From assembly GCA_028279085.1 (NCBI GenBank), contig JANQSX010000138.1, positions 1 to 19,772 on the forward strand: DNA of 19,772 bases, written 5' to 3'. This document shows positions 1-7,719 of this stretch, one piece after another. The notes under the pieces were generated by a model. It did no database searches, was not told the origin of the DNA, and saw only the letters and a program-made list of their open reading frames with translations. Source of the stretch: Bdellovibrionales bacterium (lineage in GTDB: Bacteria; Bdellovibrionota; Bdellovibrionia; Bdellovibrionales; UBA1609). Each line of letters begins with the position of its first letter. The first letter of the stretch is position 1. The translations under genes and the position numbers were made by a program.

Positions 1-114
1 AATGACTCCAATGGAGAATGTGATAAGATTCCATATCATTATAGATGTGACAAACATTATGGCTGGGATGTGGGAAACAGTCAGTGTGTTTATACCGGAA
101 GATGTGTCACCAGG
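1..114 (+). repeat. Direct repeat within the cysteine-module gene, copy 1
   Basis: Bases 1-114 match 271-384 with six mismatches by my count (positions 33, 38, 88, 99, 102, 111), a spacing of 270 bases. Four of the six changes are synonymous; the other two are His/Arg and Val/Ile. Identity stops abruptly where the insert begins. This suggests recent duplication or gene conversion of the module under protein-level selection. The left end is cut by the window. Confidence 0.95.
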
Positions 115-675
115 CAAGATTGGGGTCGCAAAACTTTTTGGATAAGGGATAACTACATATACATGAGAGATGCGGCAAATCGGGGTCGTGGAGACTTGGA
201 CGTACCTCAATCTGATAGCACTACCTGTGCTACAAAATGGCCTAGTTCCAGTACACATAAGAAATGCTTAAATGACTCCAATGGAGAATGTGATAAGATT
301 CCGTATCGTTATAGATGTGACAAACATTATGGCTGGGATGTGGGAAACAGTCAGTGTATTTATACCGGCAGGTGTGTCACAAGGGATACAACTTTGTATC
401 AATATGAACTTCATAATGGGTTCCTTAGATCAGGTGCTATTAATGGTACACATTACAAAATGTTTTATATATGGGATAACAGTAACTACTATCCAAATGT
501 AGCCATGGGTTTGAATCCACAGAGGTTTTCTGACAATCACAGAAAAGGGTATATGAAACATGCAGATTTTTGGGAAGATATTGCAAATAATAGTACCTGT
601 GCTACAAGATGGCCTTATTCTAAGACACATAAGAAATGCTTAAATGACTCCAATGGAGAATGTGATAAGATATAA
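1..675 (+). CDS. Cysteine-rich modular repeat protein, 3' part only
   Basis: Frame 1 is open from the first base to a TAA at 673-675, giving 224 residues with no start in the window. I do not recognise the family. The visible pattern is a conserved module with six cysteines (TCAT[KR]WP, THKKC, NDSNGECDKIPY, YRCDKHYGWD, GNSQC, YTGRCVTR), separated by inserts that differ from each other. One insert is about 36 residues (from about base 115 to 220) and the other about 69 (from about 385 to 590). The protein enters the window mid-module, has one complete module and ends inside a third after three cysteines. Paired cysteines and many Tyr, Trp and Asn residues suggest a protein folded outside the cytoplasm, but the N-terminus and any signal peptide lie outside the window. 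It could be an adhesin or a secreted effector; this is inference only. The reading frame is well supported by mainly synonymous differences between copies. Confidence 0.8.
   Translation, partial: NDSNGECDKIPYHYRCDKHYGWDVGNSQCVYTGRCVTRQDWGRKTFWIRDNYIYMRDAANRGRGDLDVPQSDSTTCATKWPSSSTHKKCLNDSNGECDKIPYRYRCDKHYGWDVGNSQCIYTGRCVTRDTTLYQYELHNGFLRSGAINGTHYKMFYIWDNSNYYPNVAMGLNPQRFSDNHRKGYMKHADFWEDIANNSTCATRWPYSKTHKKCLNDSNGECDKI
271..384 (+). repeat. Direct repeat within the cysteine-module gene, copy 2
   Basis: This is the second copy of the 114-base module core. Its 5' flank, 253-299, is also identical over 47 bases to 625-671, so copy 2 links the complete module to the truncated third copy at the gene end. 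Confidence 0.95.
625..671 (+). repeat. Truncated third module copy at the gene end
   Basis: These 47 bases are identical to 253-299. The match ends in the middle of the codon after DK, and the diverged sequence immediately supplies ATA TAA, ending the protein. The break point looks like a recombination edge rather than a designed C-terminus. Confidence 0.9.
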
Positions 676-761
676 GTTAGTTACTTAACTTCTGAACTTT
701 CTATTCTATCTTCTGGATTCAAATAGAAAAAGACTGTTTACTTTGGAAAGCTGGCAAGATC

Positions 762-785
762 TCTGAATCATATTCAGAATTTTAA
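762..785 (+). terminator. Possible hairpin terminator after the repeat protein
   Basis: TCTGAAT (762-768) and ATTCAGA (772-778) form a perfect 7-bp stem with a 3-base loop, followed by AATTTTAAC. The stem is AT-rich, the T-run is short, and it lies 87 bases after the stop codon, so it is weak as an intrinsic terminator. Confidence 0.3.
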
Positions 786-884
786 CGTTATTTTCTGAGT
801 AGGGTCAAAGGTTTTTTTAATTAGAAACTTTATAAACAATAAAATTCTATAGTGTAGGAGTGTGAGAGATTAGTTAATCAAGCT

Positions 885-908
885 GTATAGTCCAAATGGG
901 AGTTGCGA
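885..908 (+). repeat. Dispersed 24-base repeat, copy 1
   Basis: GTATAGTCCAAATGGG followed by AGTTGCGA. Bases 885-908 match 12280-12303 at 22 of 24 positions, differing only at the 17th and 20th. Two copies 11 kb apart in an AT-rich window, both containing the unusual GTCCAAATGGG run, are unlikely to be chance. The element's nature is unknown. Confidence 0.6.
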
Positions 909-933
909 CAAACCAATAAAATAATTTCGCCCT

Positions 934-963
934 TTGTCAGGCCATTTTCTTAGTTATTATAAC
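934..963 (+). promoter_or_regulatory. Candidate sigma-70-type promoter upstream of mrp
   Basis: TTGTCA at 934-939 (5 of 6 to the -35 consensus) is followed after 18 bases by TATAAC at 958-963 (5 of 6 to the -10 consensus). Transcription would start near 970, leaving a leader of about 90 bases before mrp. AT-rich DNA gives such pairs by chance, so confidence is limited. Confidence 0.4.
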
Positions 964-975
964 TTCCAGGAAGTT
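961..975. promoter_or_regulatory. Perfect 15-base dyad overlapping the -10 box, possible operator
   Basis: AACTTCC-A-GGAAGTT is a perfect inverted repeat with a one-base centre. A one-base loop cannot form an RNA hairpin, so a dimeric DNA-binding protein is the better reading. It overlaps the proposed -10 box and start site, where a repressor would block initiation. The regulator is unknown. Confidence 0.35.
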
Positions 976-1063
976 TACATAAACAGAAAAAAAAGCTTGC
1001 TCTAATTAAAGAGGGTAAAATAAGATACTCAAAATAAAGAAAGAACTTGCCCTAGGTAAAAAT

Positions 1064-1861
1064 ATGAAAAATCCATTTGATCAACAATCCCCTATTACGG
1101 GAGTAAAACACATTATAGCTATTGGCTCTGGTAAAGGGGGAGTGGGGAAAAGCACTATATCCGTAAACCTGGCTCTGGCTTTAAAGAAAAAAAACAACGG
1201 ACGAGTCGGCTTGTTGGATGCGGACCTTTACGGCCCTTCTCTTCCTCGTATGATAGGTTGCTTAAATCAAAAACCGGAAATCAATTCTGAAAATAAAAAA
1301 GTTATCCCTCTTAAACGCTTTGGTATTGAGTTAATGAGCATGGGCTTTCTGGTGGAGGAAGACCTGCCTGTGATATGGCGGGGACCTATGCTGTTTAAAG
1401 CTGTTGATCAGTTTTTAAAAGAAGTGGATTGGGGAGAGTTGGATTATCTTGTGGTGGATCTGCCTCCTGGGACGGGAGATGTGGTGTTAACTCTGGCACA
1501 AAAAGTTCCTTTGTCCGGTGGCATAGTGGTTTGTACCCCTCAAAATATTGCTTTAATAGATGCAAAAAAAGCTTTAAATATGTTTGCGCATTTAAAGGTA
1601 CCTTGTTTGGGAGTGGTGGAAAACATGTCTTCATTCAAAATAAAGCAAGATGAAGACCCTATTGATTTATTTCCCAAAGGACAATTAGATACTTATTTAA
1701 AAGCGAATAAAATAAAAAAACTGGCAAGTATTCCCTTTCATCCCGATGTGGGATTAAGCTGCGAAAGTGGAGTGCCTTTTTTGGAAAGTTATCCTGACTC
1801 TGAAGAAGGGTTGGTTTTTTTAAAATTAGCTGAAGCTGTTCAATCCGGATTGCATATCTAA
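1064..1861 (+). CDS. mrp: Mrp/NBP35-type P-loop ATPase lacking the CxxC motif
   Basis: 265 residues. The family carries iron-sulfur clusters to target proteins using a MinD-type ATPase. Residues 21-30 hold the deviant Walker A GSGKGGVGKS, followed by LLDADLYGPSLPRMIG at 50-65 and DLPPGTGD at 132-139, all classic Mrp signatures. The N-terminal MIP18-like domain of longer Mrp proteins is absent, which is common. The odd point is after VVENMS (184-189), where family members carry a CxxC pair that binds the bridging cluster. Here the stretch to about residue 215 has no cysteine; the only cysteines past residue 170 are C181 and C233, far apart. The start is ATG at 1064, with a weak AGG seven bases upstream. 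The family assignment is firm, but classical cluster carriage is doubtful. dnaE follows closely. Confidence 0.9.
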   Translation: MKNPFDQQSPITGVKHIIAIGSGKGGVGKSTISVNLALALKKKNNGRVGLLDADLYGPSLPRMIGCLNQKPEINSENKKVIPLKRFGIELMSMGFLVEEDLPVIWRGPMLFKAVDQFLKEVDWGELDYLVVDLPPGTGDVVLTLAQKVPLSGGIVVCTPQNIALIDAKKALNMFAHLKVPCLGVVENMSSFKIKQDEDPIDLFPKGQLDTYLKANKIKKLASIPFHPDVGLSCESGVPFLESYPDSEEGLVFLKLAEAVQSGLHI

Positions 1862-1938
1862 AATAGTGATGGTGTGTGAGATTAATTGATTTCCTAAAAA
1901 TATTTCAGTATTGTAATTGGCGTTATTTCAGATTTATT

Positions 1939-1956
1939 GAGGAGATATATCACTTG
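1939..1956 (+). promoter_or_regulatory. Ribosome binding site that sets the dnaE start at TTG 1954
   Basis: GAGGAG at 1939-1944 lies nine bases before an in-frame TTG at 1954. The upstream in-frame GTG at 1876 has no such site. The 26 residues between them look nothing like a DnaE N-terminus. Confidence 0.7.
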
Positions 1957-4900
1957 AAAACAGAAGATTTGAAAATTGAGAAATCTGAAACTGTAAAACA
2001 ACCTTCTTTTGTACATCTTCATGTTCATACTCATTACTCTCTTTTGAAATCCTCTTGTACCGCTTCCGGATTGATAAATAAATGTGTGGAATATTCTCAA
2101 CCGGCTATTGCCATTACAGATTATGGAAATATGTTTGGGGTTTTGGATCTTTATTTCAATGCCAAGGATAAAGGTGTTAAACCTATTTTAGGTTTAGAGA
2201 TTTATATTGCTTCCGGCTCCCGTTTAGAGAAAAAAAATCATTCTGTAACAGGTCTTGTTTCTTCCGTCTCTCAAGTGAAAAACCCCTCTTTGGTTTTACT
2301 GGCGCAAAATGTGGAAGGGTATCGCAATCTTTGTCATATCAACACTATTGCTTATCAGGAAGGTTTTTACTATGTACCTCGAGTGGATTACGAAGTGCTT
2401 AAAAAATATAATAAATCATTGATTGCTTTAACAGGTGGTTTTAACGGGGAAGTTCCTCAGGTTTTTTTAAATAGAGGCCCGGACAAGGCTTTATCAATTA
2501 TTAAAGAATTAAAAAATATTTATGAAGATCGTTTTTATCTCCAGTTGAATCGTACAGGCTTGGAAGAATGGGATCGCATTAATAATTTCCTTATAGAAGC
2601 CGGTAAAATAACAAATTTAAGCCTTGTAGCCGGCAATGATGTTCATTATTTGAATAAAGAAGATCATGTGGTGCAGGATGTTTTATACTGTATCGGCACT
2701 AATAGAACTCTTCGTGATAAAGAGCGATTTAAACTAAAATCTAATCAATTTTATTTCAAAGATTCTAAAGAGATGAATAATTTATTTAAAGGTATTCCTG
2801 AGGCTTGTAAAAACACTTTGGAAGTAAGCTCTCGTTGCCAGGTGAATTTTCAGCTCAAAAGAGAAGGTCGTCCTGTTTATCATTTGCCAAAGTTAAAATG
2901 CGATCCTGAACATAGCGATAAGGAGTTTATTGAGTCAGATTCAGACAAAAATCTCTTAAGTAAAAAAGACGATAAGGCACAACAACAATTAAGAGAGCTG
3001 AGTTTTAAGGGATTACTTAGCCGCTGGGAAGAGATCAGCAATTGTAGAAAAAAGGGCAATCAACAAGAGAATGAGGAGGGCATACAAAAGTATAAGGATC
3101 GATTGGAAGAGGAATTAAACATTATTACAAATATGGGTTTTGCGGATTATTTTTTGATTGTTTATGACTTTGTTCATTGGGCTAAAAAAGAGGGAATTCC
3201 TGTAGGTCCGGGAAGAGGTTCCGGAGCAAGCTCTTTGGTAGCCTACTGTCTGGAGATCACGGATTTAGATCCTATGCCTTATAATCTTTTATTTGAGAGA
3301 TTTTTAAATCCGGAAAGAATATCTCTTCCTGACTTTGATATTGATTTTTGTCAGGAAAATAGAAACCGTGTTATCGCATACGTCAGTAAAAAGTACGGTA
3401 AGGAATATGTCGCTCAGGTAATGACTTATGGAAGGCTTCAAGCCCGTGCGGCTATTAGGGATGTAGGGCGCGTTCTTGGTATGAGTTATGCAGAAGTGGA
3501 TCAGGTGGCTAAAATAATACCGGAGCGTTTAGGGATCACTTTGGAAGAGGCTACTACAGATAATCAGAGACTCAATGAATTGATGGAGGCTGATCCTCAA
3601 ATTGAAAATTTAATTAATATGGCTCGACAAATTGAAGGTTTGATCCGTCATGTGAGTATTCATGCGGCAGGAGTTATCATAGCTGATCATCCTATTATAA
3701 ATTTTGCTCCTCTCTATAGAGGTGCAGAAGGGGAAAATGTTATTCAATGTGATTTAAACCATTCTAAAAAAATAGGATTAGTGAAGTTTGATTTTTTAGG
3801 TTTAAAAACTCTTACTCAAATTCGTTATGCCTTTCAAATGATTAAACAAAATAGAAAAAAAGAACTTTCCGTAAAAGATGTTTCTTTGGAGGATATGGGT
3901 ATTTACGAAGTTATGTGTAAGGGGGATACAAAAGGAGTATTTCAGTTTGAAGGGGAGGGGATCACTGATTTAATTATAAAAGCTCAGCCTTCCTGTTTTG
4001 AAGACATTGTAGCTATTAATGCTTTGTTTCGTCCAGGCCCGATGGATATGATTCCTTCTTATTTGGATAGAAAAAAAGGGAAAGTGAAGGTGGAGTACTT
4101 ATTTCCCGAGCTGGAATCTATTTTAAAAGAAACTTATGGAATTATAGTATACCAAGAACAGGTGTTATTGATTGCAGCGAAAATTGCCGGATACAGTTAT
4201 GGAGAGGCGGATGTTTTAAGAAGAGCTATGGGAGAAAAAAGAACCGCTGTAATGAAAAAACAAAAAAATCGGTTTTTGGAAGGAGCTAAACAAAATCAAT
4301 ATAATGTAAAAAAGTCAGAGAGGTTATTTGATTTAGTGGAGGAGTTTGCAAAGTATGGTTTTAATAAATCTCATGCGGCAGCCTATTGTGTATTAGCGGC
4401 GCAAACAGCTTGGTTAAAAAAATATTATCCGGTAGAGTTTTTTGCCTCTTTGCTTTCTATGGAAATCAATAACACGGATAAAATAGTTCGTTATGTGAGA
4501 GATGCTGAAAAGCATGATATAAAAGTTTTACCTCCTCATATCAATCACTCTGAATATTTATTTACTCCTCTTGGAAATAAAATTTATTTTTCTTTGGGAG
4601 CTATTAAAGGGGTGGGAAGAGCCGTTGTGGATCATATTATTCATGTGAGAAACAATATAGAAGGACCCGGCTTTACATCTGTTCAACATTTTTTTGAAAA
4701 GATAGATACGAAAAAAATAAATAAAAAATGTATGGAGGCCTTGGTTAAAGCCGGTGCTTTTGACGGTATGAAAATGAACAGAAGTGAGATACTGTTTAAT
4801 TACGATAATATGATGAAACAAGTGGATCAAAAAAAGGAGGAAAGTGAGTCCGGACAGATTAATTTATTTTCTAGTAAAAAAAAGGATCAAACTTTTGTGT

Positions 4901-5559
4901 ATTTGGAGCAACCGGATTGGACTGATTCTGTTCGTTTGAATCATGAAAAATCAGTTATAGGTTTTTACTTAAGTGGTCATCCTATGGATCATTTAAAGTC
5001 TTTTATTAAGTTGTGCCGATGTGAAGTTATTGCATCTCTTAAGGAAAAAGAACATAAAACATCAGTTTGTGTCTGGGGAATTATAAGTGAATTCCGTGAA
5101 GTAATGACCAGAAAAGGAGTGCCGATGGCTTTTGGACGATTGGAAGACGGTACAGGTATGGTGGAAGTCGTCTTTTTTTCTGATGTGTATTTAAAATTTG
5201 AAAAGCAGATTCGTTCGGGAGATCCTTTAGTGATTAAAGCAACATTATCTTGTGAACAAAATGGAGCGGCTAGGCTTTTAGTTCAAGAAGTGGAATTGGT
5301 GAAAAATCAGTTGAATAATCATTCCCGAGGTATTGTTTTACAGTTAAGCGAAAAAGAAAAAAATAAACTCCCTGATTTAAAAAAAATGCTTAGTCAGTAT
5401 GCAGGCAATATTCCTCTGTATTTTAATGTAAAATTGGAAAATCCCCCTAAAACCGTATGTTTGAAACTGGATGCTTCTCAAGGGGTGACATTGAGTTCAC
5501 AATTTTTAGAGCAAATGCAAAAAACAATGGGCGGTCTTGATAAAGTGCAATTGTATTAA
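1954..5559 (+). CDS. dnaE: DNA polymerase III alpha subunit
   Basis: Catalytic subunit of the replicative polymerase, 1201 residues from TTG 1954 (1227 if GTG 1876 is used), a usual full length. The order is: PHP domain starting at HLHVHTHYSLL (21-31); palm with GPGRGSGASS (418-427) and the catalytic acidic pair in PDFDIDF (D460, D462); NALFRPGPMD; the fingers and helix-hairpin region with YQEQVLLIA, RRAMGEKR and YGFNKSHAAAY (from 801); and a C-terminal OB fold from about 1037 (WGIISEFREV...GRLEDGTGMVEVVFF). The PHP site looks degraded. The family LLDG reads LLKS and TDHGN reads TDYGN (Y57), so PHP metal binding is probably lost and proofreading would need a separate DnaQ. The gene sits just after mrp with no clear terminator between them. 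Confidence 0.96.
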   Translation: MKTEDLKIEKSETVKQPSFVHLHVHTHYSLLKSSCTASGLINKCVEYSQPAIAITDYGNMFGVLDLYFNAKDKGVKPILGLEIYIASGSRLEKKNHSVTGLVSSVSQVKNPSLVLLAQNVEGYRNLCHINTIAYQEGFYYVPRVDYEVLKKYNKSLIALTGGFNGEVPQVFLNRGPDKALSIIKELKNIYEDRFYLQLNRTGLEEWDRINNFLIEAGKITNLSLVAGNDVHYLNKEDHVVQDVLYCIGTNRTLRDKERFKLKSNQFYFKDSKEMNNLFKGIPEACKNTLEVSSRCQVNFQLKREGRPVYHLPKLKCDPEHSDKEFIESDSDKNLLSKKDDKAQQQLRELSFKGLLSRWEEISNCRKKGNQQENEEGIQKYKDRLEEELNIITNMGFADYFLIVYDFVHWAKKEGIPVGPGRGSGASSLVAYCLEITDLDPMPYNLLFERFLNPERISLPDFDIDFCQENRNRVIAYVSKKYGKEYVAQVMTYGRLQARAAIRDVGRVLGMSYAEVDQVAKIIPERLGITLEEATTDNQRLNELMEADPQIENLINMARQIEGLIRHVSIHAAGVIIADHPIINFAPLYRGAEGENVIQCDLNHSKKIGLVKFDFLGLKTLTQIRYAFQMIKQNRKKELSVKDVSLEDMGIYEVMCKGDTKGVFQFEGEGITDLIIKAQPSCFEDIVAINALFRPGPMDMIPSYLDRKKGKVKVEYLFPELESILKETYGIIVYQEQVLLIAAKIAGYSYGEADVLRRAMGEKRTAVMKKQKNRFLEGAKQNQYNVKKSERLFDLVEEFAKYGFNKSHAAAYCVLAAQTAWLKKYYPVEFFASLLSMEINNTDKIVRYVRDAEKHDIKVLPPHINHSEYLFTPLGNKIYFSLGAIKGVGRAVVDHIIHVRNNIEGPGFTSVQHFFEKIDTKKINKKCMEALVKAGAFDGMKMNRSEILFNYDNMMKQVDQKKEESESGQINLFSSKKKDQTFVYLEQPDWTDSVRLNHEKSVIGFYLSGHPMDHLKSFIKLCRCEVIASLKEKEHKTSVCVWGIISEFREVMTRKGVPMAFGRLEDGTGMVEVVFFSDVYLKFEKQIRSGDPLVIKATLSCEQNGAARLLVQEVELVKNQLNNHSRGIVLQLSEKEKNKLPDLKKMLSQYAGNIPLYFNVKLENPPKTVCLKLDASQGVTLSSQFLEQMQKTMGGLDKVQLY

Positions 5560-5730
5560 TGAAAAAATTACAAAGTTAAAAAAACAGAGTTTTTATAGGC
5601 TAAAATTTGAAATAATATATATCCGGCAGCATCTTAGGCGCTTTGAATTTTTTTATTAAGGATTTTCTTTTTAATAAAATAGTGATAAGTATTTAGGAGA
5701 TTTTTAATAACTTTCAAATATGCTATATAT

Positions 5731-6933
5731 ATGCTGAAATCCATTTTTTTATTTTTTCTTTGTTTATGTTCTTTTTTTGTCCAGGGAGATGAAACTGTTT
5801 TGGAAATTGAACAGAACTCACCGGATAAGCAAAAAGCGGTACAAGCGGCTATACGGAAAGTGTCCTTTGAGTTGATGGAGCAGCTTATTGAAGCAACAAA
5901 ATTAAAGGAACAAAAAAAACAAATACAAAGAATAATATCAACATCTTCCAACCGGTATATTTTATACACAAAAACCGGTACTCCTGTTCAAAGTGAAAAG
6001 GAGGACCATTTATCTTATGTTATCCCTGTAACAATCGGATTTTCTAAAGAAAATCTGAAAAAAATTTTGCTAGAGGAGGACTTATTTTACTCCGGAACCT
6101 CTCATTTAAGGATATTACCCTTAATATTGTTTGAAGATTTAATTGATCGTAAAAAATATGGCTGGTGGAGAGATAAGAAAAAGCAGCCTGTTTATATGCA
6201 AAAGCAAATCAGTCAGCTTTATAATCAAATTCAGCAGACCATGATGCCTTATGGCTTTTTTTTGATTAATCCGGAATTTGCCGGAAATCGATATTTCATT
6301 CCTGATGATTTATTGTTTACAAGTCCCAAGAAAAAAGATGTGTTTCGTTTAGCTCGTTTTTTTCAGTCTCATTTAGTTATGGTGGGTTCAATAAAAGTGA
6401 GGGAATCTGATATTTCTTCTATATTAAATATAAAAACGGAATTGGTAGTATATCATACGGATAGCGGAAGAGTTTTAGCAGAGGTGGAACGATTTGGAAA
6501 AATTCAGATTGAAAGTGATAAGCCGGATGAAAAAAAGAATAATAAAAGTGAGTGGGGAAATGAGAAAATCATGCCAGTATCATTATTTTTAGAGAGTAAT
6601 AAAGACTTTGCAAAGGGTCTTGGTATACAATTAAGATCTATTTATGAAGCGGGTCAGATATCATCCAATCTTCTTAAAATTACTGTTCGCGGAAAAATGA
6701 GTTATAAGGATTCTGATAAGTTTAAACAACTTCTTACTTCTAATGTTTCTATTATAAAAAGCCTTCAAGAGAATATTATTAAATCGGAGTCTATCACCTA
6801 TATTGCCAGTACGAGTGCGTCTATTGAGGAAATTTCAAAAGAAATTGAGAAGGGTGTGTTTCCAGGGTTTCATGTTCGTGTTTCCCGTGTTAAAAAAAAT
6901 GAAGTTACTTTGAAAGTGGTTCCTACAAAATAA
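5731..6933 (+). CDS. Exported protein of unknown function, possibly DUF2066-like
   Basis: 400 residues. The N-terminus is a clear signal peptide (K3, a hydrophobic run at 4-17, likely cleavage after VQG at 19), so the mature protein is periplasmic or outer-membrane associated. There is no lipobox cysteine at the cleavage site. The next segment, KQKAVQAAIRKVSFELMEQLI, then a basic linker, RILPLILFED, and later RLARFFQSHLVMVGSIKVRE with SGRVLAEVERFG, recalls the layout of DUF2066 or FlgT-like exported proteins. I could not confirm this, and the match is by general pattern only. The last part (about 310-398) looks like a separate alpha/beta domain. ATG 5731 has no good ribosome site at normal spacing; AGGAGA at 5696-5701 is about 29 bases away. 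It stands alone between dnaE and lipB, with 171- and 123-base gaps. Confidence 0.75.
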   Translation: MLKSIFLFFLCLCSFFVQGDETVLEIEQNSPDKQKAVQAAIRKVSFELMEQLIEATKLKEQKKQIQRIISTSSNRYILYTKTGTPVQSEKEDHLSYVIPVTIGFSKENLKKILLEEDLFYSGTSHLRILPLILFEDLIDRKKYGWWRDKKKQPVYMQKQISQLYNQIQQTMMPYGFFLINPEFAGNRYFIPDDLLFTSPKKKDVFRLARFFQSHLVMVGSIKVRESDISSILNIKTELVVYHTDSGRVLAEVERFGKIQIESDKPDEKKNNKSEWGNEKIMPVSLFLESNKDFAKGLGIQLRSIYEAGQISSNLLKITVRGKMSYKDSDKFKQLLTSNVSIIKSLQENIIKSESITYIASTSASIEEISKEIEKGVFPGFHVRVSRVKKNEVTLKVVPTK

Positions 6934-7056
6934 GTTTTTAAAAACACATTCAACAAAGACAATAACTCATAAAGATAACCAATATACTTGAATAGAAATA
7001 AAAGTGTTTGTTTTTACATTTACTTTTAACTGATTGAAAGAAGCAAAGGAAAAATT

Positions 7057-7707
7057 ATGACAGAATCACCTGTTTTACAGGCAATATGGGAAGGAAAAAT
7101 ACCTTATCAAGAAAGTCTTTCTCTGCAGGAGCAATTAAAGGTGGATGCTTGTAAAAATAAAAAAGCTTTTTTACTCGGTTTTGAATGTCCTGCTTGCATT
7201 ACTTTAGGTTTAAGAGGAAAGGAAACCGAAGATTTAAGTGGTTCAGTGGCGGAATATCAGAAAAATAATATAGAAGTTGTAGCTATCAAGAGAGGGGGAC
7301 AGGCTACTCTACATTCCCCCGGGCAATTAGTTATTTATCCGGTTATGGATCTTTTGAAGTGGAAAATACGTCCCAGGGATTTTTTATCTCTTTTAGAGAA
7401 AATTACACAAAATACTTTAAAAAAATACGGTATTATAGCTGAAAAAAAAGAAAATTCCGCCGGTCTTTTTACTCAAGTGGGTAAAATCGCTTTTTTTGGT
7501 ATTCATATTTCCGGAGGAGTCAGTCAACATGGACTAGCCATCAATGTACAAAACGATTTGATGCTTTTTAATTTGATCAGAAGTTGTGGAGTTTCTCACC
7601 GTCAGCATGACTCTTTTCAAAATCAAGGTTTAAGGCCGGAACTAAAAGAAGTGTTTTCTGATTGGTGTGAGATAGCGGAAGATGTGTTTTTAGATAGATT
7701 AAAATAG
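7057..7707 (+). CDS. lipB: Octanoyl-[acyl carrier protein]:protein octanoyltransferase
   Basis: 216 residues, the usual length. LipB moves octanoate from acyl carrier protein to lipoyl domains of 2-oxoacid dehydrogenases and the glycine cleavage H protein, the first step of lipoate synthesis. The signature RGGQATLHSPGQLVIYP (79-95) is present with HSPGQ in place of the usual HGPGQ. The catalytic lysine lies in GKIAFFGI (K143), HGLAINV follows at 158-164, and the catalytic cysteine is in RSCGV (C177). AAAGGA at 7045-7050 supports ATG 7057. The TAG stop overlaps the ribosome site of tilS, so the two are probably cotranscribed. No lipA is in the window. Confidence 0.93.
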   Translation: MTESPVLQAIWEGKIPYQESLSLQEQLKVDACKNKKAFLLGFECPACITLGLRGKETEDLSGSVAEYQKNNIEVVAIKRGGQATLHSPGQLVIYPVMDLLKWKIRPRDFLSLLEKITQNTLKKYGIIAEKKENSAGLFTQVGKIAFFGIHISGGVSQHGLAINVQNDLMLFNLIRSCGVSHRQHDSFQNQGLRPELKEVFSDWCEIAEDVFLDRLK

Positions 7708-7719
7708 GATATTAAAAAT

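Larger units (their letters stand above)
676..1063. other. 388-base gap with no recognised gene
   Basis: AT-rich non-coding stretch between the repeat protein and mrp. No reading frame continues the cysteine modules, and no tRNA-like fold was noticed. It holds a 7-bp hairpin near 762-778, one copy of a dispersed repeat at 885-908, and a promoter-like pair with an overlapping dyad at 934-975. Each is listed separately. Confidence 0.6.

Noticed and set aside
204..211. FtsH Walker A GSPGTGKT with Ser for the usual Pro (protein residues 204-211, bases about 9466-9489) as a sign of inactivity
   Set aside because: The functional Gly, Lys and Thr are intact and this position tolerates change, so the enzyme should be active.
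851..882. Similarity between the gap near 851-882 and the region just after mrp (1863-1890), both with TAGTG...GTGTGAGA...GATTA
   Set aside because: Needs several gaps to align and is low complexity; likely chance in AT-rich DNA.
5634..5969. 111-codon minus-strand frame over the start of the exported protein
   Set aside because: It overlaps the signal peptide region of a better-supported + strand gene; its hydrophobic residues mirror that AT-rich sequence and it has no family motif.
6934..6945. Palindrome GTTTTTAAAAAC just after the exported protein gene
   Set aside because: Made only of A/T core with no loop; such palindromes are expected by chance here and it is not a convincing terminator.
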